In this document: piece after piece, positions 1-7,504 of the stretch
Position numbering within the stretch: position 1 is the first letter of the stretch
Layout: each line of letters begins with the position of its first letter
NCBI GenBank assembly: GCA_028718405.1
Contig: JAQULV010000026.1
Coordinates: forward strand, 1-9,413
DNA: 9,413 bases
Direction: 5' to 3'
From: Smithellaceae bacterium
GTDB lineage: Bacteria > Desulfobacterota > Syntrophia > Syntrophales > JAQULV01
Notes under the pieces: model-generated
What the model was told of the DNA's origin: nothing
The model's database searches: none
Seen by the model: the letters and a program-made list of their open reading frames with translations, nothing else
Position numbers and translations under genes: made by a program

Positions 1-1357
<1,357 letters not shown>

Positions 1358-1408
1358 TTAAGAACCGTCTTCCCTTCCTTGCTTCGAAAAGTCACGTGTT
1401 GTTACGAA

Positions 1409-2527
1409 TTAGAGTTTTAAAGGCATCACGATGCACATATAACCTGTATCCGTCACAGGCTTTACCACCCCGGGTTTCATCCCCGATCTGATCTCAAACT
1501 GAACTACGTTCTCCTCGATCACCTCAATGGCATCAACCAGGTAGTTGACATTGAATCCAACCTCAAGGTCGTGGTCACTGTAGTTGACCTCAATCTCGTC
1601 ATTGGCCTCACCCACATCCGGGTTGGTGGAGTTTAAGATCATCAGGTTTCTGCGCAGGGAAATGATCACCCCGTTGTATTTCTCTGAAGAGATAACGCTC
1701 ATCCGGCGCAAGGCATGAAGCACCTTGTCCTTTTGAAATTCTACAATCACCCCTTTGTCCGTGGGGATAACCCTGTGAAAATCAGGATAATCTCCCTCTA
1801 TAAGGCTAACCTTCAGGATCGTGTTCTCGTTTCTCATGACAACCATCCCTTGTTTAACCCCTATAGTGATCCCTTCACCGTCCCCTTCCATAAGCTTGCT
1901 TATCTCTGCTAATCCTTTCCTGGGAATGATAATTCCTTTGCGCATCTCCAAAAATTTTGCACTCCCGACATCGGCACTGGCAATTGCTAACCGGTGACCA
2001 TCAGTTGCCACCATCTTCACTATATGTCCCTTTTCATCCCGGGTGGAAATGAAATAGACACCATTTAAGTTCTTTCTCGTATCGTCGATCGACATGGCAA
2101 ACGATGTCCGGTTGATGAGCTGGTTCATCATCGCGGGATCAACGGGATACATTTCACCAAAATCGTCGGCCACCACGCTCGGATATTCATCCGCGGCTAT
2201 TCCCATAATCTTGTACGTAGCGCGATCACAGGTCATCGTCACTTGATGTTGCTCATTTTTGAGGAAGCGGATATCCTCTCCCTGACTCTCCTTGATCATT
2301 TCCCAAAGCTTTCGCGCCGAAAGAGTTATTTCTCCTTCCGTCACGATCTCGGCATCGTAGTCAGTAATCAGGCTTATTTCCCGGTCGGTTGCAATGATAC
2401 GGATCTTGTCTTTTTGGGCTTTTAACAAGACGTTGTTCAGGATCGGCATGGTGGTCTTTTTTTCGACGATTCCAAGGGTCTTCTGTACCCCTTCAAGAAA
2501 TACATTCCGTTTTATATTAAATTCCAT
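1409..2527 (-). CDS. dnaN: DNA polymerase III sliding clamp (beta subunit)
   Basis: DnaN is the ring-shaped processivity clamp that tethers DNA polymerase III and other partners to DNA. The 372-residue length fits the family's three-domain fold. Visible family segments are TMPILNN (26-32), TDGHRL (175-180), LIEGDYPDF (242-250), NVNYLVDAI (about 326-334) and the C-terminal MPLKL that contributes to the partner-binding cleft. The start is ambiguous. The ATG at 2527 gives MEFNIKRN, typical of the family. An in-frame TTG at 2533 adds two residues and sits 6 bases from an AAGGA motif, whereas the ATG sits 12 bases away. I chose the ATG by family resemblance; the TTG could be the real initiator. 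The gene is downstream of dnaA across a 152-bp AT-rich spacer that carries the candidate unwinding element, and is followed 54 bp later by gyrB. The recF gene often found between dnaN and gyrB is absent. Confidence 0.96.
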   Translation of the reverse strand: MEFNIKRNVFLEGVQKTLGIVEKKTTMPILNNVLLKAQKDKIRIIATDREISLITDYDAEIVTEGEITLSARKLWEMIKESQGEDIRFLKNEQHQVTMTCDRATYKIMGIAADEYPSVVADDFGEMYPVDPAMMNQLINRTSFAMSIDDTRKNLNGVYFISTRDEKGHIVKMVATDGHRLAIASADVGSAKFLEMRKGIIIPRKGLAEISKLMEGDGEGITIGVKQGMVVMRNENTILKVSLIEGDYPDFHRVIPTDKGVIVEFQKDKVLHALRRMSVISSEKYNGVIISLRRNLMILNSTNPDVGEANDEIEVNYSDHDLEVGFNVNYLVDAIEVIEENVVQFEIRSGMKPGVVKPVTDTGYMCIVMPLKL

Positions 2528-2564
2528 GGTCAATACCCGTCCTTTCCAAAGACTTTTTATGCCA

Positions 2565-2607
2565 GTTTATTTTTAAATATAAAAGTAATAGTAAGGGGTG
2601 TTGATAA
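2565..2607 (-). other. Candidate oriC unwinding element: DnaA box, G/C tract, DnaA-trios, AT-rich DUE
   Basis: Read in dnaA-to-dnaN direction, the sequence shows TTATCAACA (2607-2599, one mismatch from the DnaA box TTATCCACA), then CCCC (2598-2595). The triplets TTA-CTA-TTA follow (2594-2586), and then an almost pure A/T stretch (2584-2566). Box, short GC cluster, trinucleotide repeat and AT-rich DNA is the arrangement known from the Bacillus subtilis basal unwinding system, where the complementary strand carries 3'-(G/A)A(T/C)-5' trios. Its location between dnaA and dnaN also matches. Only one box is recognisable here, whereas the described system uses two. Calling this the opening site is an inference. 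Confidence 0.6.
2599..2607 (-). promoter_or_regulatory. DnaA box variant TTATCAACA
   Basis: This nonamer matches the consensus TTATCCACA at 8 of 9 positions on the minus strand. It lies in the dnaA-dnaN spacer directly beside a G/C tetranucleotide and trio-like repeats, which supports a role more than the match alone. No second good match was found in this spacer. Confidence 0.5.
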
Positions 2608-2663
2608 CGGTGAATTTTATTATTCTCTTGTTATGTTATATAGATATAATAAATTTTCCTGTT

Positions 2664-2676
2664 TACAACCCTTGTA
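2664..2676. repeat. Short inverted repeat 3' of dnaA
   Basis: TACAA and TTGTA flank a CCC spacer, giving a 5-bp dyad 10 bases after the dnaA stop codon. There is no U-tract, so it is not an intrinsic terminator. It may be a small protein-binding site or chance in AT-rich DNA. Confidence 0.25.
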
Positions 2677-2685
2677 TAGATTCTG

Positions 2686-4041
2686 TTAAGCTTTGTTCAA
2701 TAACGCGTCTTCGATTTCCTTTACGACCTTCCTCAGGGCAGCATCCTCTTCGAGAAGCTTCTTAATCTTGTTTGTGGCGTAGATAACGGTAGAGTGATCG
2801 CGACCACCAACCCTTTCACCAATATCAGGAAAGGATGAATCAGTAAGTTTTCTCGCAAGATACATTGCCACCTGCCTTGATAAGGCAAGGTTCTTATTCT
2901 TCTTCTGGGACTTCATATCCGTAATCTTGACGCTGAATTTCGCGGCTGTCGTCTTTACGATATCCTCTATGTTGATCTCATCTTTTGCTGTCTGCTTGGT
3001 GATCTTTTTTAAGACCTCACGAACGAGGTCCATATCAACCTCGCGATTGGTCAGCGAAGAGAATGCCCCGACACGAATCAAAAAACCCTCTAATTCCCGG
3101 ATATTCGATTCCGCCTGAGAGGCGATATAGTGGGCAACCGGCGTGGGGAGGGCGATGTTGTTCTCGTAAGCCTTCTTCTCAATAATGGCTATTTTTGTTT
3201 CCACTTCGGGCGGTTGGATGTCCGCGATCAACCCCCATTCGAAACGGGATCGAAGCCTCCCCTCAAGATTTGGAATATCTTTAGGAAATTTGTCGCTGGT
3301 CACAACGATCTGTCTTCCCGCGTCGTGTAAGGTGTTGAAAGTATGGAAAAATTCTTCCTGAGTTCTTTCCTTTCCGGCGATAAACTGGATGTCGTCTATA
3401 AGCAAGCAGTCGATCTTCCGGTATCTTTCACGGAAATCCGGCATCTTATCATAGCGAATCGAGTTGATCAGGTCGTTCATGAACTCTTCGGCCGAAACAT
3501 AGACGACATTCTTTTCGGGATAAAGAGACAGTGTGTGCAGACCGATGGCATTCAAAAGATGCGTTTTCCCCAGACCTACACCGCCATAGATAAAGAGGGG
3601 ATTGTAGTTCTTAGCCGGTTGTTCAGCAACAGATACAGAGGCCGCGTGAGCGAACTGGTTAGAGGGACCCACGACAAACCGTTCAAAGCTATAATTGACA
3701 TTAAGAGACTGGTGCCTCTTCTGTTTTGAAGGCCTACGCATGGCCACGTATTTTTCTTTTTGGGAATCGGTGCTTGACCGCTGCGAGCTTGATTTCTTTC
3801 CCTCACTGTCGACAATAAAGTTCACCGTCACATCGACACATGCCGCTTGCGCTAAGGCTTCCTTGATTGGCAGCTGATAATTATCCAGAATCCAATCTCG
3901 GAAGAACCTGTTAGGAACGACGAGATGGACATTATTTCCATCCAAAGAAGAAATAGTGATCGGCTTGATCCAAGTATCGAAGTTCTGTTGGCTCACTTTT
4001 TCTTTAATTATATTGAGGGCTTTATCCCAAAGTACTTCCAC
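2686..4041 (-). CDS. dnaA: Chromosomal replication initiator protein DnaA
   Basis: DnaA is the AAA+ initiator that binds DnaA boxes at oriC, opens the duplex and helps load the replicative helicase. The protein has 451 residues with all four domains. Domain I is at about 1-75 (LWDKAL, FDTWIKP). Domain II is a hydrophilic linker at about 78-112. Domain III has Walker A GGVGLGKT (153-160), Walker B LLIDDIQF (213-220), GRLRSRFEWG (261-270, with the arginine-finger region) and sensor-2 IRELEG (314-319). Domain IV is a helix-turn-helix DNA-binding domain with the signature GGRDHSTV (412-419). The start is GTG at 4041, preceded by AAAGGA about 6 bases upstream, and the product begins at the usual point before LW. 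The gene lies 46 bp after parB, with a palindromic pair of DnaA boxes between them, so autoregulation is plausible. No key residue is missing. Confidence 0.98.
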   Translation of the reverse strand: MEVLWDKALNIIKEKVSQQNFDTWIKPITISSLDGNNVHLVVPNRFFRDWILDNYQLPIKEALAQAACVDVTVNFIVDSEGKKSSSQRSSTDSQKEKYVAMRRPSKQKRHQSLNVNYSFERFVVGPSNQFAHAASVSVAEQPAKNYNPLFIYGGVGLGKTHLLNAIGLHTLSLYPEKNVVYVSAEEFMNDLINSIRYDKMPDFRERYRKIDCLLIDDIQFIAGKERTQEEFFHTFNTLHDAGRQIVVTSDKFPKDIPNLEGRLRSRFEWGLIADIQPPEVETKIAIIEKKAYENNIALPTPVAHYIASQAESNIRELEGFLIRVGAFSSLTNREVDMDLVREVLKKITKQTAKDEINIEDIVKTTAAKFSVKITDMKSQKKNKNLALSRQVAMYLARKLTDSSFPDIGERVGGRDHSTVIYATNKIKKLLEEDAALRKVVKEIEDALLNKA

Positions 4042-4064
4042 AAGTTTTCCTTTTCATCAACAAC

Positions 4065-4084
4065 CTATCCACAGCTGTGGATAA
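4065..4084. promoter_or_regulatory. Head-to-head DnaA-box palindrome upstream of dnaA
   Basis: Bases 4066-4083 form a perfect 18-bp palindrome, TATCCACAGCTGTGGATA. On the minus strand 4084-4076 reads TTATCCACA, a perfect DnaA box. On the plus strand 4065-4073 reads CTATCCACA, an 8 of 9 match. The two boxes face each other across a 2-bp GC centre in the 46-bp parB-dnaA gap. They overlap the expected dnaA leader, which fits DnaA autorepression or an upstream part of a bipartite oriC. The box match is seen directly; its role is inferred. Confidence 0.7.
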
Positions 4085-4087
4085 ACA

Positions 4088-4945
4088 TTAATCCTTTTCG
4101 ATTCCAAACAGCAGATCAACGAGACGTCCAAGGTCTTCGTTTGAAGTAAATCTTATCTCGATAGAGCCGCCCTTTCTGCCCTGCTTTAGTTGCACCTTGG
4201 CCATAAGGAGGGATGACAGCTTACTTTCCAGGTCGGCGATATGAATTTCCTTCTTGATCTTCTTTACGGGGGGGGCCGGTTTCTTCGTATCCTGTACCAG
4301 CCGCTCTGTCTGTCGCACGCTGAGGGATTTTTTTATGATAACATTGAACACCCTATTTTGTTCTTCATGAATGGCCAAAGACAAAAGGGCCCGCGCATGG
4401 CCGCTGGAGATTTCTTTTCGTACGAGGGCGGTCTTGATTGCGGCCGGAAGTTTCAAAAGCCGGACGGAGTTGGCGACTGTGGACCGGTCCTTTCCGACGC
4501 GAGCCGAAACCTCTTCCTGGGAGAGGCCGAAATCGCCAATCAGGGTCTGATATGCCTCCGCTTCTTCAAGAGGGTTCAATGCTTCCCGCTGGATGTTTTC
4601 TATGAGGGAAAGTTCGGCAAGCTCTACGTCCTTGGCTTTTCTCAGGATTACCGGTACTTCTTTGAGTCCCGCCTCCTGAGCGGCGCGCCAACGGCGCTCC
4701 CCCGCAATGATCTCATAGCCCTGGGCGGCCTTCCGGACAATAATGGGTTGGATGATGCCGTTTTTCTTGACGGAAGCGACCAGTTGCTTCTGATCTTCGT
4801 CTCGGAATTCCTTCCGCGGCTGGAAACGGTTGGGGGTGAGCTCCTCGATACCGCACATCACGAAGGACGAGCGAGAATCATCGTCCACCAGCAGATCGGG
4901 AAATATGGCCCCCAAGCCTCTACCCAGGGTGTTTTTCGGTGGCAT
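4088..4945 (-). CDS. parB: Chromosome partitioning protein ParB
   Basis: ParB is a CTP-dependent DNA clamp that loads at parS and with ParA segregates the chromosome origin region. The protein has 285 residues, usual for chromosomal ParB. It opens with the family N-terminus (LGRGLGAIF, about 7-15), the region used to stimulate the ParA ATPase. The ParB/Srx domain carries the CTP-binding motifs GERRWRA (82-88) and ENIQRE (116-121). The helix-turn-helix parS-binding domain is at about 141-167 (LSQEEVSARVGKDRSTVANS), followed by GHARALL (182-188). A lysine- and proline-rich linker (about 217-230) precedes the C-terminal dimerisation domain. The ATG directly follows the parA TAG stop with no spacer, and GGGAG lies 7 bases upstream, so translation is probably coupled to parA. 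No parS-like site was recognised in the window. Noc is an alternative, but adjacency to parA favours ParB. Confidence 0.96.
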   Translation of the reverse strand: MPPKNTLGRGLGAIFPDLLVDDDSRSSFVMCGIEELTPNRFQPRKEFRDEDQKQLVASVKKNGIIQPIIVRKAAQGYEIIAGERRWRAAQEAGLKEVPVILRKAKDVELAELSLIENIQREALNPLEEAEAYQTLIGDFGLSQEEVSARVGKDRSTVANSVRLLKLPAAIKTALVRKEISSGHARALLSLAIHEEQNRVFNVIIKKSLSVRQTERLVQDTKKPAPPVKKIKKEIHIADLESKLSSLLMAKVQLKQGRKGGSIEIRFTSNEDLGRLVDLLFGIEKD

Positions 4946-5716
4946 CTATATTCTCCCGTTGGTGATGATCTCGCGGGCCAGTTCCATGTAAGAGACGGCA
5001 CCCCGCGACTTGATATCGTAAAGGACAATGGGCAGGCCATGGCTGGGCGACTCGGAGAGCCGAACATTTCTCGGGATCACCGTATTAAAGACTTTGTTTC
5101 CGAAATGCAACCGCACGTCCTCGCTCACCTTGTGGGAAAGAGAATTCCTCGTATCGAACATCGTAAGAAGGATCCCGGCGAGCGCCAGCGACGGGTTCAA
5201 TCTAGCCTTGACGAGCTTCACCGTGTTGAGGAGATGTCCTAATCCTTCCATGGCGAAATATTCGCATTGGAGGGGCACAATCAGGTAATCCGAGGCGACA
5301 AGGGCGTTGACCGTAAGAAATCCCAATGCCGGCGGGCAGTCGATGATGACGAAATCATAAGCGGTATCCAGAGTCCGGATAAGATTGCGAAGCTTCTTTT
5401 CGCGCTCCTCCATCTGGACGAATTCCACCTCGATGCCCACCAAATCCTGATTGGAGGGAATTAGATCCAGCCCGGGTATCTGCGTTGGAAAGATAGCCTC
5501 CGGCAGCGCCATGTTGCCACTTAAGGCCTGATAAAGATTCCGCTCGGAGATCGCTTCCGTCGAAATTCCCATGCCGGTACTGGCGTTTCCCTGGGCGTCG
5601 CAATCGATCAGGAGGGTCTTCTTCTCGGCAATAGCGAGAGATGCCGCAAGGTTAATCGCGGTCGTGGTCTTTCCAACCCCACCCTTCTGATTGGCTATGC
5701 ATATAATTTTACGCAT
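4946..5716 (-). CDS. parA: Chromosome partitioning ATPase ParA (Soj-like)
   Basis: ParA is a cytoplasmic, nucleoid-binding ATPase of the MinD/ParA deviant Walker family that drives origin segregation with ParB. The 256-residue length fits the small chromosomal (Soj) class, with no extra N-terminal DNA-binding domain as in type Ia plasmid ParA. The deviant Walker A KGGVGKTT is at 11-18, with signature Lys11 and Lys16. Walker A' LLIDCDAQGNAS is at 35-46 (Asp40). Walker B FVIIDCPP is at 122-129. The start ATG at 5716 gives the standard MRKIICIANQKGG opening, although no strong Shine-Dalgarno is visible (CCAGAAAAAC before ATG). The stop abuts the parB start. A 191-bp spacer separates it from rsmG and holds a palindrome resembling the one before dnaA, so parA may start its own transcript and feed the downstream genes. 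Confidence 0.97.
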   Translation of the reverse strand: MRKIICIANQKGGVGKTTTAINLAASLAIAEKKTLLIDCDAQGNASTGMGISTEAISERNLYQALSGNMALPEAIFPTQIPGLDLIPSNQDLVGIEVEFVQMEEREKKLRNLIRTLDTAYDFVIIDCPPALGFLTVNALVASDYLIVPLQCEYFAMEGLGHLLNTVKLVKARLNPSLALAGILLTMFDTRNSLSHKVSEDVRLHFGNKVFNTVIPRNVRLSESPSHGLPIVLYDIKSRGAVSYMELAREIITNGRI

Positions 5717-5747
5717 GTTTTTCTGGAATTTACAGAGATTTTTTGTG

Positions 5748-5765
5748 TTTCAACAGCTGTGGAAA
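5748..5765. repeat. CAGCTG-centred near-palindrome upstream of parA
   Basis: TTTCAACAGCTGTGGAAA is an 18-bp dyad with one mismatched pair, 31 bp before the parA start. It shares the run ACAGCTGTGGA and its symmetry centre with the perfect palindrome before dnaA (4066-4083). Its half sites are poorer DnaA boxes (TGTGGAAAG matches at 7 of 9), so it may be a weak DnaA target or an operator for another regulator. Confidence 0.45.
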
Positions 5766-5824
5766 GGTAACACATCTGGTAGCTGAAGAGAAGAGAAAAA
5801 TGATAACCCACGAAAAAATATTTG

Positions 5825-5849
5825 CCATTATAATCAACTAGTTATAAGG
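5825..5849. promoter_or_regulatory. AT-rich dyad with -10-like hexamers in the parA-rsmG spacer
   Basis: Two TTATAA blocks (5828-5833 and 5842-5847) flank the palindrome AACTAGTT (5836-5843). ATTATAAT (5827-5834) supplies a TATAAT hexamer on both strands, about 110 bp before parA on the minus strand. No convincing -35 element lies 16-18 bp from it. It could be a parA promoter with an operator-like dyad, or chance in AT-rich DNA. Confidence 0.25.
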
Positions 5850-5871
5850 AAAGCCAGGGCAGTGCTCAACA

Positions 5872-5896
5872 GGCAATTCCTTGCCCGAGGCGGGCA
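5872..5896. other. Two overlapping, mutually exclusive short hairpins 3' of rsmG
   Basis: GGCAA (5872-5876) can pair with TTGCC (5881-5885) around a TTCC loop. Alternatively TGCCCG (5882-5887) pairs with CGGGCA (5891-5896) around AGG. The two share the TGCC bases, so only one can form. In rsmG orientation neither is followed by a T-tract, so this is not a standard intrinsic terminator. It may help end or stabilise the rsmG message. Confidence 0.3.
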
Positions 5897-5907
5897 GAAA
5901 AATGATC

Positions 5908-6573
5908 TTACAAAATGTTTCTGTAGATCAATACGTTGCGTATATCACCGGTCACCGGGAGCCTCAAGTCCGTCCGTTCGGCAGCCTTCAATCCCAGTTT
6001 TTCCGCCATGGATGCGGCGTCTGCGGCCTCCCGATCCGCCTCTTTTGCCTTGAGGGCGATGATTATGCCGGAGGGAGCCATCAAAGTAGCGCTGTATTTC
6101 AACAAATCCGGCAACTTAAATGTTGCCCGTGAGCAAATAATGTCGAAGGAGTGATGAAGGTCTTCTTGTTTCAAGAGGTCTTCAATTCGTTCATTGATGA
6201 TGTGAACCCCCGTCAGTTGTAGATCGCGTGCGAGGTGGCGAAGAAAGGAAGCTTTTTTTCGCGTGGCTTCGACAAGATAGAGCTCCAGGGATGGTCTGAC
6301 AATCTTGAGCGGAACGCCAGGAAAGCCGCCTCCCGATCCGACATCGAGAAGGCGGAGTTTTCCCGCCGGAAGCAGGGGAAGGACGGACAGGGAATCGACA
6401 AAATGTCGGATCGCGATCTCTCCCAGAGTCTTGTCGGAGACGAGATTGATCTTAGCGTTCCAGCGGATGAGCTCTTCGGCGTAGCGGCTAAACAAATCCA
6501 CCTGCGGCCCCTCCAGGGTAACGCCGATTTCCGCTGCCGCGGCAGGCAGGATGTCCGTCAGATTCCGTCCCAT
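5908..6573 (-). CDS. rsmG: 16S rRNA (guanine-N7) methyltransferase RsmG (GidB)
   Basis: RsmG uses S-adenosylmethionine to methylate N7 of G527 (E. coli numbering) in 16S rRNA. From the ATG at 6573 the protein has 221 residues, within the usual range of about 200-240. The N-terminal helical part includes YAEELIRWNAKINLVS (31-46). The Rossmann SAM-binding motif LLDVGSGGGFPGVPLKI is at 75-91. Later conserved parts are VEATRKKASFLRHL (101-114), ICSRA (146-150) and ALKAKE (173-178). The frame stays open 95 codons upstream, to 6858, overlapping trmJ in antisense. I rejected the longer form because it adds no family sequence and would make the protein far too long. No good Shine-Dalgarno precedes 6573. 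It sits upstream of parA in the same direction across 191 bp. The common partner mnmG is not present on either side. Confidence 0.93.
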   Translation of the reverse strand: MGRNLTDILPAAAAEIGVTLEGPQVDLFSRYAEELIRWNAKINLVSDKTLGEIAIRHFVDSLSVLPLLPAGKLRLLDVGSGGGFPGVPLKIVRPSLELYLVEATRKKASFLRHLARDLQLTGVHIINERIEDLLKQEDLHHSFDIICSRATFKLPDLLKYSATLMAPSGIIIALKAKEADREAADAASMAEKLGLKAAERTDLRLPVTGDIRNVLIYRNIL

Positions 6574-6714
6574 GATCGCAAGAAGCCCATCATTCCTATA
6601 ATCCGAGATGCTGGCGAGGATAACAGATGGATCCCGTGTCAGCAACGAAAAAGGTGGACAGGTGAGTTCGCGGTCGCTAAACTTCTTCTCCAATATGTCA
6701 GGCAGGAAGAGGCT

Positions 6715-7449
6715 GTGAGTATCTCGGTTCTGGAAAACGTTGCGATAGTTTTGTGCCGCCCCAAATATGCGGGAAACGTTGGTTCGGCGGCCCGCGGTGC
6801 GATGAATATGGGGATTGAGCGTCTCGTGGTGGTGGGAGGAAAAGATCTGAACCCCCAAGAGATGAAACAGATGTCAACTCACTTCGCCGCTCCGCTCATC
6901 GATAACATAGTTTATTGCGAAACGGTGGAAGAGGCTCTGGCTGATTTTGGATTCGCCGTCGGTACGACCGCTCGATTGGGAAACGCCCGCGGTCCTGCGC
7001 TTTCTCCCCGCGAGGCAGCACAGAAGGTAGCGGCCGCAATAGAAAACAACGATTGCGCCCTTCTCTTCGGTCCCGAAGACACAGGGTTGACGAACGAGGA
7101 ACTGCGCCTTTGCCATGCTGTCGCCTCCATTCCGAGCTCTCCTCGATTCAGATCTCTCAACCTTTCGCAGGCCGTAATGATTATGTGCTATGAGGTCTTT
7201 CTTGCCGCCGGTGGGGAAAGAAAGAGATTCATGCCGCAGCTGGCCACTTCTTCCGAGCTCGAAGGCATGTATGGACAGATAAGCGAACTCCTTCAGAGGA
7301 TCGGCTTTCTCAATCCGGAAAATCCTGAATATTGGATGATGCACTTGCGAAGGTTGCTTGCCAGAACGGAACTTCAATCCAAGGAGGTCAAGATTATCCG
7401 CGGGATCTGCCGTCAACTTGCCTGGTATGCCGAAAACAAAAAGACTTGA
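6715..7449 (+). CDS. trmJ: TrmJ-type SPOUT RNA 2'-O-methyltransferase
   Basis: SPOUT-class TrmJ enzymes transfer a methyl group from SAM to the 2'-OH of position 32 in tRNA. The GTG at 6715 is preceded by AGGA 7 bases upstream and gives 244 residues, close to E. coli TrmJ. The trefoil-knot domain shows RPKYAGNVGSAARGAMNMG (15-33, with the conserved Asn21 and Arg27), LLFGPEDTGLTNEEL (116-130) and IPSSPRFRSLNLSQA (139-153). The C-terminal helix WMMHLRRLLARTELQ (207-221) followed by KIIRGICRQL is typical of the TrmJ branch rather than TrmH or TrmL. The frame is open back to 6235 but that stretch is antisense to rsmG and carries no family sequence. It diverges from rsmG over a 141-bp spacer. A TATAAT occurs there at 6597-6602 without a convincing -35. 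The exact RNA target in this organism is inferred. Confidence 0.88.
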   Translation: MSISVLENVAIVLCRPKYAGNVGSAARGAMNMGIERLVVVGGKDLNPQEMKQMSTHFAAPLIDNIVYCETVEEALADFGFAVGTTARLGNARGPALSPREAAQKVAAAIENNDCALLFGPEDTGLTNEELRLCHAVASIPSSPRFRSLNLSQAVMIMCYEVFLAAGGERKRFMPQLATSSELEGMYGQISELLQRIGFLNPENPEYWMMHLRRLLARTELQSKEVKIIRGICRQLAWYAENKKT

Positions 7450-7474
7450 CTTTCCCAGGCGCTAAACTTATTAC
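7446..7474 (+). promoter_or_regulatory. Candidate sigma-70 promoter for the alcohol dehydrogenase gene
   Basis: TTGACT (7446-7451) matches 5 of 6 of the -35 consensus. Exactly 17 bases later TATTAC (7469-7474) matches 4 of 6 of the -10. The -10 ends 30 bp before the start codon. The -35 overlaps the trmJ stop codon. This would let the dehydrogenase be expressed separately from trmJ. Confidence 0.4.
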
Positions 7475-7504
7475 TGCAAAAAAATTCCCTACGGGGGTAA
7501 GGCC

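Noticed and set aside
1392..1402. CACGTG core resembling a parS centre between gyrB and dnaN
   Set aside because: Only the 6-base core matches. The flanks do not match the parS pattern TGTTNCACGTGNAACA on either strand.
1762..1770. TGGGGATAA, 8 of 9 match to a reverse DnaA box
   Set aside because: It is isolated within dnaN coding sequence with no second box or AT-rich neighbour.
3426..3436. TTTCACGGAAA inside dnaA, vaguely parS-like
   Set aside because: It lacks the central CACGTG and the outer TGT/ACA arms, and it is ordinary coding sequence.
4241..5242. Plus-strand 333-codon open frame
   Set aside because: It is antisense to parB and parA, which have complete motifs in order. Its translation shows no recognisable family motif.
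5882..5896. GC hairpin as an intrinsic terminator for rsmG
   Set aside because: In the rsmG direction no T-tract follows the stem. The A-run lies on the wrong side.
6597..6602. TATAAT as the trmJ promoter
   Set aside because: The bases 17 upstream (GATCGC) do not resemble a -35, and there is no extended -10. A lone hexamer was judged insufficient.
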